Source: Candidatus Coatesiibacteriota bacterium (GTDB taxonomy: Bacteria > RBG-13-66-14 > B26-G2). From it: a stretch of DNA of 6,153 nt. The DNA lies in NCBI GenBank assembly GCA_003647715.1, contig QMNJ01000092.1, positions 1 to 6,153 of the forward strand, written 5' to 3'. The notes below the pieces were generated by a model. The model was not told where the DNA came from, searched no databases, and saw nothing but the letters and a program-made list of their open reading frames with translations. Each line of letters begins with the position of its first letter. Positions within the stretch are counted from its first letter, which is position 1. The position numbers were made by a program, and so were the translations under genes. Shown here in pieces: positions 1 through 6,153 of the stretch.

Positions 1-58
1 GAGATTATGAATGCATATTGCATAAGTTAGATGGTTTATATTAAAATTAAGTTTAAAT
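1..58. promoter_or_regulatory. AT-rich leader before dprA with a weak promoter candidate
   Basis: Only 12 of these 58 bases are G or C, clearly lower than the genes. TTGCAT (18-23) and TAAAAT (42-47), 18 bases apart, could be a poor -35 and a fair -10 on the + strand. That would put transcription start within a few bases of the dprA ATG, giving a nearly leaderless message. ATGCA (11-15) and TGCAT (19-23) form a small inverted repeat overlapping the -35. Frame 3 reads to a TAA at 42-44 and frame 1 to a TAG at 28-30, so the tail of an upstream gene may end here; neither can be identified. Confidence 0.25.
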
Positions 59-1150
59 ATGCGGAAAGATGTTGAGGATTGGATTAGATTACATCTGCTT
101 CCTGGTGTTGGACCTATAAGGTTTTTAAACCTTATCACACACTTTGGCTCCCCCGGTGAAGCCCTGAAGGCGGGCGTGAGGGAGTTATCTTCGGTTGTGA
201 ACATTGATAAAACAACAGCAGAGAAGATTGTAAGTGAGCGCGAGAAGGTGAAGGTGGAGGGTGAATTGAAGCAGGTGGAGAAACTGGGTGGTGATATTAT
301 CTGCTTTCTTGATGACGAGTACCCTGAACTCTTGAAGAATATTGCCCACCCTCCGCCGATTCTGTATATTATGGGCGATATTGACTTAAATCAGCGGATG
401 GTAGCGATAGTGGGGACACGCACTCCCACTGTTTATGGTCGGACTATGACCAGGGAGATAGCCAGAGGTGTGGCAGAGTCGGGTCTCGTCGTGGTGAGCG
501 GTCTTGCAAGGGGAATTGACACCGAGGCGCATAAGGGCGCCCTTGAGGGCGGTCAGACGGTGGCTGTTCTCGGTAGTGGTATCGCCAACATCTACCCTGC
601 GGAAAACAGGGTGATTGTGGAGAGAATAGTTGAGAACGGCGCCGTAATCAGCGAGTTTCCAGTATATGCGAAGCCAGAGCGGGGGCACTTCCCCAGGAGA
701 AATCGGGTAATATCGGGTCTCTCGCTGGGAGTGGTAGTAACCGAGGCGCCCGTCGGTAGTGGCGCTTTGATAACCGCAAATCACGCCCTCAATCAGGGAA
801 GGGAGGTTATGGCACTTCCCGGCTCTGTTATGGGTGGGAAGAGCGGAGGCACCCATATGCTTATAAAGGAGGGTGCGTATCTGGTGGAGGATGCGGATGA
901 TGTTTTAGAGTGCCTGGGTCTTGAGAGGCAAGGTGAGGTTGATAGGGAGGAGAAGATACCGACATCATTGGATGAGAATGGGTTGAAGATATTCAATCTG
1001 TTGAAGGTAGATGAACCGATGCATATAGATGATATAATAAGAGAGACGGGCTTAAGCTCTTCAATTATCTCCTCGGCTCTGCTTGAAATGGAACTCTCAG
1101 GTTTTATTATACAGACGGGTGGTTTAATGTATATGAGGGCAAGACATTGA
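59..1150 (+). CDS. dprA: DNA-processing protein DprA (Smf)
   Basis: This cytoplasmic protein binds single-stranded DNA and, in the family, loads RecA onto incoming DNA during natural transformation; it is also common in bacteria not known to be competent. The 363 residues have the full three-part architecture. Residues about 8-65 form a helix-hairpin-helix/SAM-like N-terminus (LLPGVGP at 13-19). Residues about 75-285 form the Rossmann-like core, with VGTR at 118-121, SGLARGID at 147-154, GSG at 172-174, FPRRNRVISGLS at 211-222, TEA at 228-230 and ALPG at 252-255. Residues about 305-358 look like the C-terminal winged-helix domain. The length is normal for the family. ATG 59 is the first possible start: the frame has a stop at 23-25 and no ATG, GTG or TTG in between. 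No Shine-Dalgarno is visible before it, unlike topA and the mscL-like gene. It is the first gene of a dprA-topA-trmFO unit. The family assignment is near certain; a role in competence is not shown here. Confidence 0.96.
   Translation: MRKDVEDWIRLHLLPGVGPIRFLNLITHFGSPGEALKAGVRELSSVVNIDKTTAEKIVSEREKVKVEGELKQVEKLGGDIICFLDDEYPELLKNIAHPPPILYIMGDIDLNQRMVAIVGTRTPTVYGRTMTREIARGVAESGLVVVSGLARGIDTEAHKGALEGGQTVAVLGSGIANIYPAENRVIVERIVENGAVISEFPVYAKPERGHFPRRNRVISGLSLGVVVTEAPVGSGALITANHALNQGREVMALPGSVMGGKSGGTHMLIKEGAYLVEDADDVLECLGLERQGEVDREEKIPTSLDENGLKIFNLLKVDEPMHIDDIIRETGLSSSIISSALLEMELSGFIIQTGGLMYMRARH
116..135. repeat. Near-perfect inverted repeat inside dprA
   Basis: ATAAGGTTT (116-124) and AAACCTTAT (127-135) are exact reverse complements separated by TT. 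It encodes residues 20-26 (IRFLNLI), 57 bases after the dprA start codon. As RNA it would form an 8-bp stem with a four-base loop. No T-tract follows, so it is not a terminator. A function is not established. Confidence 0.5.
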
Positions 1151-1158
1151 GAGGTGAT
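1151..1158 (+). promoter_or_regulatory. Ribosome binding site of topA
   Basis: GAGGTGAT begins directly after the dprA stop codon (1148-1150) and ends 7 bases before the topA ATG at 1166. It is an eight-base match to the 16S rRNA anti-Shine-Dalgarno complement. It fixes the topA start at 1166 and, with the 15-base gap between genes, supports translation from a shared dprA-topA message. Confidence 0.8.
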
Positions 1159-1165
1159 GTGATAG

Positions 1166-3445
1166 ATGGCAGATAAGAAGAAACCACTTGTAATCGTTGA
1201 GTCAAGGGCAAAGGTCAGAACCATAAGCAAGATTCTTGGGTCTGGATACACCGTTGCTTCCTGTCAGGGGCATCTGGTTGATTTACCTTCCAGTGGTCTA
1301 GCGGTGGATGTGGAGAATGGTTTTGAACCACAATATGAGTTTATAAAGGAGAAGTCAGAGGTTATTGATGAGATAAGGGAACTATGGAAGAAGGCGGGTG
1401 ATGTCTATCTCGCCTGTGACCCCGACAGGGAGGGTGAGGCGATAAGTTGGTTTCTGAAGGAGTATATAGGCAAGGCGTTAGGTGATGTGAAGAATCTAAA
1501 GAGGATAACCTTCAACGAGATAACAAAGAAAGCGGTTCTGGAGGCGATTGAGAATCCGCGTGACATAAATATAGAACTGGTGGAGGCGCAGAAAGCGAGG
1601 AGGATTCTTGACCGTCTTGTGGGATACCAGATAAGTCCTATACTGTGGGTCCAGACCAGGTATGGGCTTTCTGCGGGAAGGGTTCAGACAGTCGCCTTGA
1701 AGATTATCTGCGACCGTGAGAAGGAGATAAGGAAGTTCGTCCCGGTGCCCTACTTTTCAATTTCCGCCGAACTGTCTAAGGACAGTGAGGTGTTTGGTGC
1801 AGACCTATTTAAGTATATGGGTGAAAAGATTGGCTCGCCCAATGATAAGAAAGTAAAGGTTATTGGCTCAAAGGAAGAGGCGGATGAAATAATTAATTCT
1901 ATAAAGAAGCAGGAGTTTAAGGTCAAGAGTGTAAAGGTGAGAACCGAGAAGAGGAATCCGCCCCGCCCCTTCATCACGAGCACACTTCAGCAGGCGGCTA
2001 ACAATATTCTCGGTTTTTCTTCCAGGAAGACGATGTCGGTTGCTCAGCGCCTGTATGAGGGCAAAGACATCGGTGGTGGCGAGGTAGTGGGTCTAATTAC
2101 CTATATGAGAACCGATTCACCGAGGATTGCGGAGGAGGCGATTTCTAATATCAGGTGGTATATTGATAATGAATATGGCGAGAAGTATCTTCATAAAGAG
2201 GTGAGGAGATACAGAGCGGGGAGGGAGGCGCAGGATGCGCATGAGGCGATAAGACCTACATCTGTTAACAGGACTCCAGACAGTATAAAGAAATATATCA
2301 GCAGGGACGAATACAATTTGTATAAGTTGATATGGTCAAGGACTGTGGCGGTGCAGATGGCGCCTGCACAGGTCAAGCGACTTACAGTGGAGATTGAGGC
2401 GGGTGATGGGCTGTTCAAAGCGACTGGTGCAAAGATTATCTTTGATGGCTTCTTCAAGGTGATGCCAGAGACACGAAGCGAGGAGAGGGAGTTGCCGGAT
2501 ATGAAAGAGGGCGACATAGTAGCACTCAAGAAGATTGAAGCGAAACAGCATTCAACTCAGCCACCTCCAAGATATACAGAGGCGAGTTTGGTAAGGAAGA
2601 TGCAGGAGGTTGGTATTGGACGCCCCAGCACCTATGCACCTACCATCTCTGTTCTTCTTAACCGCAAGTATGTCACGCAGGAGGGTAGGACACTGATACC
2701 CACCGACACGGGGGAGTTGGTCGCAGATATGCTTGTTGGTTCATTCAAGGACATTTTCAAGGTGAAATACACAGCCAGGATGGAAGAGGAACTGGACCTG
2801 ATAGAGGAGGGGAAGGAGAACTGGCGAGATGTTCTCTCCAAGTTCAACAACGAATTAAACAGGTATCTCAAGGGTGCTGAGAAACGAATGGAGAAGATTA
2901 AGAAAGAGAAAGAGGTCATAGTGGATTATATAAAGTGTGACAAATGCGGTAGCCCGATGATGATAAAGTATGGTAAGGGTGGGAGGTTTCTCGGGTGTTC
3001 TGCCTATCCCAACTGCAAGAACCAGAAGCCATTTAAGGAAGAGAACGGTAAGATTGTCCTTCTGGAGGAGTTGTATAAGGATGAGAGGTGTGATGAGTGT
3101 GGTGCGCAGATGGTTGTCAAAGGTGGTAGGTTCGGGATATTTCTTGCCTGTTCGCGCTATCCCGAATGTAAGTTTACCAAGAGCATCTACTATGACACAG
3201 GGGTGAAGTGCCCCAGGGAGGGCTGTGATGGAACGCTGGTGGAGAAGAAGACCAAAAAGAGGAGGACCTTCTACGGCTGTTCCAACTACCCTGATTGTGA
3301 TTATGCACTTTGGCAGAAACCGGTCAAGGCGGAGTGCCCCAAGTGTGGCGCGAAGTTTTTAGTAGTAAAGGGTAGGGGGAGCAATAAGAGGTTGGTGTGT
3401 GTAACTGAGGGGTGCGGTTACGAGACAGAATATAATGGCGAGTGA
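1166..3445 (+). CDS. topA: DNA topoisomerase I (type IA) with four C-terminal zinc ribbons
   Basis: This enzyme relaxes negatively supercoiled DNA by cutting one strand through a 5'-phosphotyrosine and passing the other. The 759 residues begin with a toprim domain: E12 in a VESRAK motif and D85, D87 and E89 in DPDREGE, the acidic Mg2+ set. SAGRVQTVAL follows at 169-178. The active-site Tyr is Y313 in LITYMRTDS, with R315 beside it. HEAIRPT (359-365) and GRPSTYAPTI (485-494) complete the core. The tail from about 590 has four four-cysteine ribbons: C591/C594/C611/C617, C642/C645/C662/C668, C682/C687/C705/C711 and C724/C727/C745/C750; all cysteines are present. The family usually writes VESPAK, so Arg at residue 14 is unusual. 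ATG 1166 is chosen because of the ribosome site at 1151-1158 and the normal distance to the toprim motif. The 3' end overlaps trmFO by 11 bases. Reverse gyrase is excluded because there is no helicase domain. Confidence 0.98.
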   Translation: MADKKKPLVIVESRAKVRTISKILGSGYTVASCQGHLVDLPSSGLAVDVENGFEPQYEFIKEKSEVIDEIRELWKKAGDVYLACDPDREGEAISWFLKEYIGKALGDVKNLKRITFNEITKKAVLEAIENPRDINIELVEAQKARRILDRLVGYQISPILWVQTRYGLSAGRVQTVALKIICDREKEIRKFVPVPYFSISAELSKDSEVFGADLFKYMGEKIGSPNDKKVKVIGSKEEADEIINSIKKQEFKVKSVKVRTEKRNPPRPFITSTLQQAANNILGFSSRKTMSVAQRLYEGKDIGGGEVVGLITYMRTDSPRIAEEAISNIRWYIDNEYGEKYLHKEVRRYRAGREAQDAHEAIRPTSVNRTPDSIKKYISRDEYNLYKLIWSRTVAVQMAPAQVKRLTVEIEAGDGLFKATGAKIIFDGFFKVMPETRSEERELPDMKEGDIVALKKIEAKQHSTQPPPRYTEASLVRKMQEVGIGRPSTYAPTISVLLNRKYVTQEGRTLIPTDTGELVADMLVGSFKDIFKVKYTARMEEELDLIEEGKENWRDVLSKFNNELNRYLKGAEKRMEKIKKEKEVIVDYIKCDKCGSPMMIKYGKGGRFLGCSAYPNCKNQKPFKEENGKIVLLEELYKDERCDECGAQMVVKGGRFGIFLACSRYPECKFTKSIYYDTGVKCPREGCDGTLVEKKTKKRRTFYGCSNYPDCDYALWQKPVKAECPKCGAKFLVVKGRGSNKRLVCVTEGCGYETEYNGE
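3435..3445 (+). other. 11-base topA/trmFO overlap, likely translational coupling
   Basis: The trmFO ATG (3435-3437) lies before the topA TGA (3443-3445), in a different frame. Ribosomes finishing topA could restart on trmFO. The absence of a well-placed Shine-Dalgarno supports this, but coupling itself is inferred. Confidence 0.6.
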
Positions 3446-4787
3446 TGAGGTCTATATAGCGGGTGGTGGTTTAGCCGGGTGTGAGGCATCTTGGCAGTTG
3501 GCGAAGAGGGGCATAAAAGTAAAATTGTATGAGATGAGACCGGAGATGATGACTCCGGCTCATACAACTGGAGACCTTGCTGAACTGGTGTGTTCAAACT
3601 CTTTGAAATCCAGAGACCAAACAACTGCACCGGGGATGCTGAAGGCAGAACTTAATGCACTTGGTTCTCTTCTAATATCTATAGCAGGCAAATCGTCTAT
3701 ACCAGCGGGAACCGCTCTTGCAGTTGATAGGAAGAGATTCTCCCGTATAGTGACGAGGGAGATAAGCGAGAACAGAAATATAAAGGTAGTGCGGGAGGAG
3801 TTTACTGATATTGATTCTCACAGACCAATTATAATTGCTTCTGGACCTCTGACCTCGGAGCGTCTATCTACTCAATTGAGGGATTTGCTTGGTTCAAAGC
3901 ATCTCTATTTCTATGATGCTATATCACCAACCGTCACTGCTGAATCAATAGATATGAAGAAGGTTTTCAAGGCGTCCAGATATGATAAAGGTGAGGGCTA
4001 TTATATCAACTGCCCTTTGAATAAGGAAGAGTATGATAATTTCTATAATGCTTTATTGAGGTCTCATCCCTTCCCGAAATGGGAGTTTGAGGATGATAAG
4101 TTCTTTGAGGGGTGTCTGCCTATTGAGGAGCTCGCAGCGAGGGGAGAGGATGCATTGAGGTTTGGACCTATGAAGCCGGTGGGTCTTAAAGACCCCAGGA
4201 CGGGTAAGATGCCCTATGCGGTGGTTCAATTGAGACCGGAGGATAAGAGGGGAAAGTTGTATAATATGGTGGGATTTCAAACCCGACTCAACCACAGGGA
4301 GCAGGAGGAAGTGTTCAGGTTGATACCTGCTCTGAGGGAGGCGGAGTTTGTTCGTTTGGGCTCCTCCCACAGAAATACATATATAAACTCACCCAGACAT
4401 CTTGACAGGACACTTTTAGTGAAGGGAACGGATGGTATCTATATTGCGGGACAACTGGTAGGGGTGGAGGGCTATGTGGAGTCAATTGCTATGGGGCTGG
4501 TGGCGGGGCTATCGGTGTGGGCGGCAATATCGGGCAAAGAACCACCCTATTTTCCTCCTACTACTGCAATTGGTGCGCTTCTGAGATATATTACCACTGT
4601 TCCCGACGGGTCCTTTCAGCCGATGAATATCAACTTTGGCTTGATAGATAGCATTAAGGGTAGATATAAGAGCAAGAAAGAGAAGCGCCTTGCCTATTAC
4701 AGGCGCTCAATTAAGGAGATAGAAGTAATTGCCAGAGCAATTGAAATCAAGAGGAAGACGAAGAGCAGTAAAGGGAATAGGGATTAG
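3435..4787 (+). CDS. trmFO: Methylenetetrahydrofolate-tRNA-(uracil-5-)-methyltransferase TrmFO
   Basis: This FAD- and folate-dependent enzyme makes 5-methyluridine at position 54 of the tRNA T-loop, taking the carbon from methylenetetrahydrofolate; it replaces the SAM-dependent TrmA in many bacteria. The 450 residues are a usual length. The N-terminal FAD-binding motif is GGGLAGCEA (10-18). C53 in LVCSNSLKSR and C227 in FEGCLPIEELAARG match the two functionally important cysteines described in TrmFO. Further family blocks are FGPMKPVGL (243-251), YNMVGFQTRLNHREQE (276-291) and GQLVGVEGYVESIAMGLVAG (339-358), which closes the FAD site. These features separate it from the related MnmG, which is longer. 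The start lies inside the end of topA, with no ribosome site at the right distance (the nearest purine-rich run, 3407-3414, is 20 bases away). Translational coupling to topA is therefore likely. Topoisomerase followed by TrmFO is a conserved bacterial order. Confidence 0.97.
   Translation: MASDEVYIAGGGLAGCEASWQLAKRGIKVKLYEMRPEMMTPAHTTGDLAELVCSNSLKSRDQTTAPGMLKAELNALGSLLISIAGKSSIPAGTALAVDRKRFSRIVTREISENRNIKVVREEFTDIDSHRPIIIASGPLTSERLSTQLRDLLGSKHLYFYDAISPTVTAESIDMKKVFKASRYDKGEGYYINCPLNKEEYDNFYNALLRSHPFPKWEFEDDKFFEGCLPIEELAARGEDALRFGPMKPVGLKDPRTGKMPYAVVQLRPEDKRGKLYNMVGFQTRLNHREQEEVFRLIPALREAEFVRLGSSHRNTYINSPRHLDRTLLVKGTDGIYIAGQLVGVEGYVESIAMGLVAGLSVWAAISGKEPPYFPPTTAIGALLRYITTVPDGSFQPMNINFGLIDSIKGRYKSKKEKRLAYYRRSIKEIEVIARAIEIKRKTKSSKGNRD
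4684..4707 (-). terminator. Candidate hairpin terminator for the minus-strand mscL-like message
   Basis: The arms AGCGCCT (4684-4690) and AGGCGCT (4701-4707) are perfect inverted repeats of 7 bp around a 10-base loop. Read on the minus strand, the hairpin lies about 90 bases past the stop of the mscL-like gene and is followed by TCTCTTTCTTGCTCT, a T-rich but interrupted tract. On the + strand no T-tract follows, so it would serve only the minus-strand message. It lies within trmFO codons, so it may simply be coding sequence. Confidence 0.3.
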
Positions 4788-4793
4788 TGTTTA

Positions 4794-5108
4794 TTATTTC
4801 TCCAGGAATTCCTCTTTTCCCATAATTATCCTCACAATAATGTAAAGCACTAGAACTATCACGAAGAGGTCTATGGCATAGCCGATGGTCTCGCCAATCA
4901 TCAGGTTCTTTCCCATAAACCTCACACTGATTTTTTCATAAGGTTTCAGGTGGAGTGATGTAGAAAGGACGGGCATCAATAACTTGAATACAATGGAGTG
5001 AATGAGGTCTTTGAAAACCAGCCCTACAACAAAACCAGCAGCAGAACTGAGTATTCCATACTCCTTCAAGAATCTGCGGAAGACACTCTTCCTTTTTCTT
5101 CTTGTCAT
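4794..5108 (-). CDS. mscL: Short MscL-family large-conductance mechanosensitive channel
   Basis: This is a small inner-membrane protein that, by family, forms a tension-gated pore releasing solutes on sudden osmotic downshock. The 104 residues have a basic N-terminus (MTRRKRK), an amphipathic stretch FRRFLKEYGI, a first membrane helix at about 20-46, a short 25-residue periplasmic loop and a second helix at about 72-96. Residues 10-46 align without gaps to E. coli MscL 7-43: F10 and F13 match F7 and F10, G25 and G29 match the pore-lining G22 and G26, and MP at 45-46 matches M42-P43. D80 in helix 2 corresponds to E. coli D84. The protein ends about 8 residues after helix 2, so the cytoplasmic helical bundle of longer homologues is essentially absent. 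ATG 5108 has GAGGTGAT just upstream. It lies 40 bp after nnrD on the same strand, probably in one operon. The family call comes from recalled similarity; a diverged MscL-like paralogue is possible. Confidence 0.82.
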   Translation of the reverse strand: MTRRKRKSVFRRFLKEYGILSSAAGFVVGLVFKDLIHSIVFKLLMPVLSTSLHLKPYEKISVRFMGKNLMIGETIGYAIDLFVIVLVLYIIVRIIMGKEEFLEK

Positions 5109-5110
5109 TT

Positions 5111-5118
5111 ATCACCTC
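5111..5118 (-). promoter_or_regulatory. Ribosome binding site of the mscL-like gene
   Basis: On the minus strand GAGGTGAT is followed by AA and then the ATG at 5108-5106, so the GAGG core is 6 bases from the start codon. It is the same octamer that precedes topA, which supports both starts and indicates a conventional anti-Shine-Dalgarno in this organism. Confidence 0.75.
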
Positions 5119-5148
5119 ACTTAGAGATTTATAAGGTATTATTGTTGG

Positions 5149-6153
5149 TTAAATCGGGGTTTCTCCTTTTACCTCATAGTTTCTTCTTGCTTCACCCCAT
5201 ATTGGAAATGGCATCAGGTTAGCAAATGGCTCGGTCCACATATACCGGGTTTTTACCGTATCGTATGCACGGGGGAGCTCTTCAATCAGGTCCGTAGCAG
5301 AGAGATATTCGTCGCCATTCTCCACGCTTATTATATCCCCCGCCAGTCCGTGTAGATAAACGCTGTTCACAGACGCCTCCTGCGGTGTATAGCCCTGAAC
5401 CATAAGTGAACCTATCAGACCGGTGAGAATATCTCCCGTTCCTCCGCTTGCCAGCGATGGACCACCGGTGGGGTTGATGTAAGTATTGCCATACTCTACA
5501 TCCTGCTCTGTTATAACCGTGTTTCTTCCCTTAAGCACAACTGTAGTTTGATACCTCTTCGCACAATCTCTTGCTGTATTTATGCGGTCGCCCTGAATCT
5601 TATCTATACCCTTGTTCAAAAGGCGGGACATCTCGCCTGGATGGGGGGTGATTATGCTCTCATCGGGAAGTTTGCCTATATTCATAGTGGCGAGGTTGTT
5701 TATTCCATCTGCATCTATGACCGTCGGCTTGTTCCATGACAATATCTCCCTGAGCACCTCACCGACGCCATCCGATACACCAACGCCCGGACCGAATACG
5801 ACACAGTCAGCCCAATCTCTCCATTTTCTCAATTCTGGAATAGAATCGTCATATAGCATACCATCTCTATCCGGGAGGGGTATTGTCATCACCTCTATCA
5901 GGTGGCTCCTCGCCTGTGTCTCAATTGTCTCTGGCAGGGCAAGTTTGACAAGACCTGCACCTCCACGGACAGCCGTGTTGGCGGTCATCACTGCTGCTCC
6001 CACCAGTCCCCTGCTTCCCGCAACAACCAGCAGTTTCCCATAATCGCCTTTATGAGATGCCTCAGCCCGCGCCTTCATATTGGTCAGAATATCACGGGGT
6101 TCAAGTAAGAATGTCTTAACTTCTATTTCGGTGAATGCCTCTATGGGATAACC
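5149..6153 (-). CDS. nnrD: ADP/ATP-dependent NAD(P)H-hydrate dehydratase, 5' end outside window (probable NnrE-NnrD fusion)
   Basis: This metabolite-repair enzyme dehydrates the S form of damaged NAD(P)H hydrate back to NAD(P)H at the cost of a nucleotide. It has the ribokinase-like fold of the YjeF C-terminal domain. Numbering from the in-window ATG at 6078: SHKGDYGK (8-15), VVAGSRG (18-24), GPGVG (96-100), DADGIN (122-127), TPHPGEM (144-150), LKGRNTVI (182-189) and the nucleotide/catalytic loop SGGTGDILTG (211-220) with the catalytic Asp at 216. The frame has no stop between 6078 and the edge at 6153. Those 25 extra codons (GYPIEAFTEIEV... LLEPRDIL) resemble the end of an NnrE epimerase domain plus the linker seen in bifunctional enzymes. 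The true start is therefore probably outside, and ATG 6078 would be internal. The final 33 or so residues (277-309) extend past the usual ATDLIEELPRA ending. The mscL-like gene follows after 40 bp. Confidence 0.93.
   Translation of the reverse strand, partial: GYPIEAFTEIEVKTFLLEPRDILTNMKARAEASHKGDYGKLLVVAGSRGLVGAAVMTANTAVRGGAGLVKLALPETIETQARSHLIEVMTIPLPDRDGMLYDDSIPELRKWRDWADCVVFGPGVGVSDGVGEVLREILSWNKPTVIDADGINNLATMNIGKLPDESIITPHPGEMSRLLNKGIDKIQGDRINTARDCAKRYQTTVVLKGRNTVITEQDVEYGNTYINPTGGPSLASGGTGDILTGLIGSLMVQGYTPQEASVNSVYLHGLAGDIISVENGDEYLSATDLIEELPRAYDTVKTRYMWTEPFANLMPFPIWGEARRNYEVKGETPI

Noticed and set aside
386..856. 156-codon open frame on the minus strand opposite dprA
   Set aside because: It lies entirely within dprA, whose motifs are unbroken, and its translation shows no family resemblance or upstream ribosome site.
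793..1251. 152-codon minus-strand frame across the dprA/topA junction
   Set aside because: It is antisense to two clear genes and serine/isoleucine-rich, as expected for the complement of their codons.
3407..3414. GAGGGGTG as the ribosome site of trmFO
   Set aside because: It is 20 bases from the ATG, too far for normal use, and falls within topA zinc-ribbon codons.
2936..3415. Cysteine-rich end of topA as a separate zinc-finger gene or an unusual fusion
   Set aside because: It is in frame with topA, and CxxC...C...C ribbons in tandem are normal for the tail of bacterial topoisomerase I.
4804..4813. Perfect palindrome AGGAATTCCT near the convergent junction
   Set aside because: It has no loop, so it cannot form a terminator hairpin, and a 10-bp palindrome is expected by chance. 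It lies in the last codons of the mscL-like gene.
5128..5137. TTATAAAT on the minus strand between nnrD and the mscL-like gene as a promoter -10
   Set aside because: No -35-like hexamer lies at the right distance and the 40-bp gap suits co-transcription with nnrD, so a separate promoter is not supported.
5612..6043. 143-codon + strand frame opposite nnrD
   Set aside because: It is antisense to the conserved dehydratase core and its serine/proline-rich translation resembles no family.

Overview
The window is a compact stretch of a bacterial chromosome. It holds five protein-coding genes with almost no intergenic space. The bacterial assignment rests on the gene content: a DprA/Smf protein, a type IA topoisomerase with bacterial zinc-ribbon tails, and the folate-dependent tRNA methyltransferase TrmFO. 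Arginine is written mostly as AGG/AGA and isoleucine often as ATA. This usage is common in thermophiles and some deep-branching lineages, but the sequence does not settle the phylum and no taxon is claimed.

Layout. Bases 1-58 are an AT-rich leader (12 G/C of 58) with no convincing Shine-Dalgarno. Three genes follow on the + strand as one tight unit: dprA (59-1150), topA (1166-3445, behind a strong GAGGTGAT ribosome site) and trmFO (3435-4787, overlapping topA by 11 bases). They meet, with only 6 bp between stop codons, a minus-strand pair: a small MscL-type mechanosensitive channel (4794-5108) preceded by the ADP/ATP-dependent NAD(P)H-hydrate dehydratase nnrD (5149 to beyond 6153). The nnrD reading frame stays open to the window edge. 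The residues before its first in-window ATG look like the linker of the bifunctional NnrE-NnrD enzyme, so the gene is treated as 5'-truncated by the window.

How the genes relate. dprA-topA-trmFO is a widely conserved housekeeping order in bacteria (smf-topA-gid). It combines single-stranded DNA/RecA handling, relaxation of negative supercoils and tRNA m5U54 modification; the proteins share a neighbourhood rather than a pathway. The minus-strand pair combines metabolite repair with an osmotic safety valve, probably co-transcribed because the gap is 40 bp.

I found no RNA gene, insertion sequence, CRISPR array, prophage piece or defence system, and no evidence for an undescribed system. The points worth checking are the likely NnrE-NnrD fusion, a C-terminal tail on NnrD, an unusual Arg in the TopA toprim motif, a near-perfect inverted repeat early in dprA, the missing ribosome site of dprA, and a hairpin at the convergent junction.
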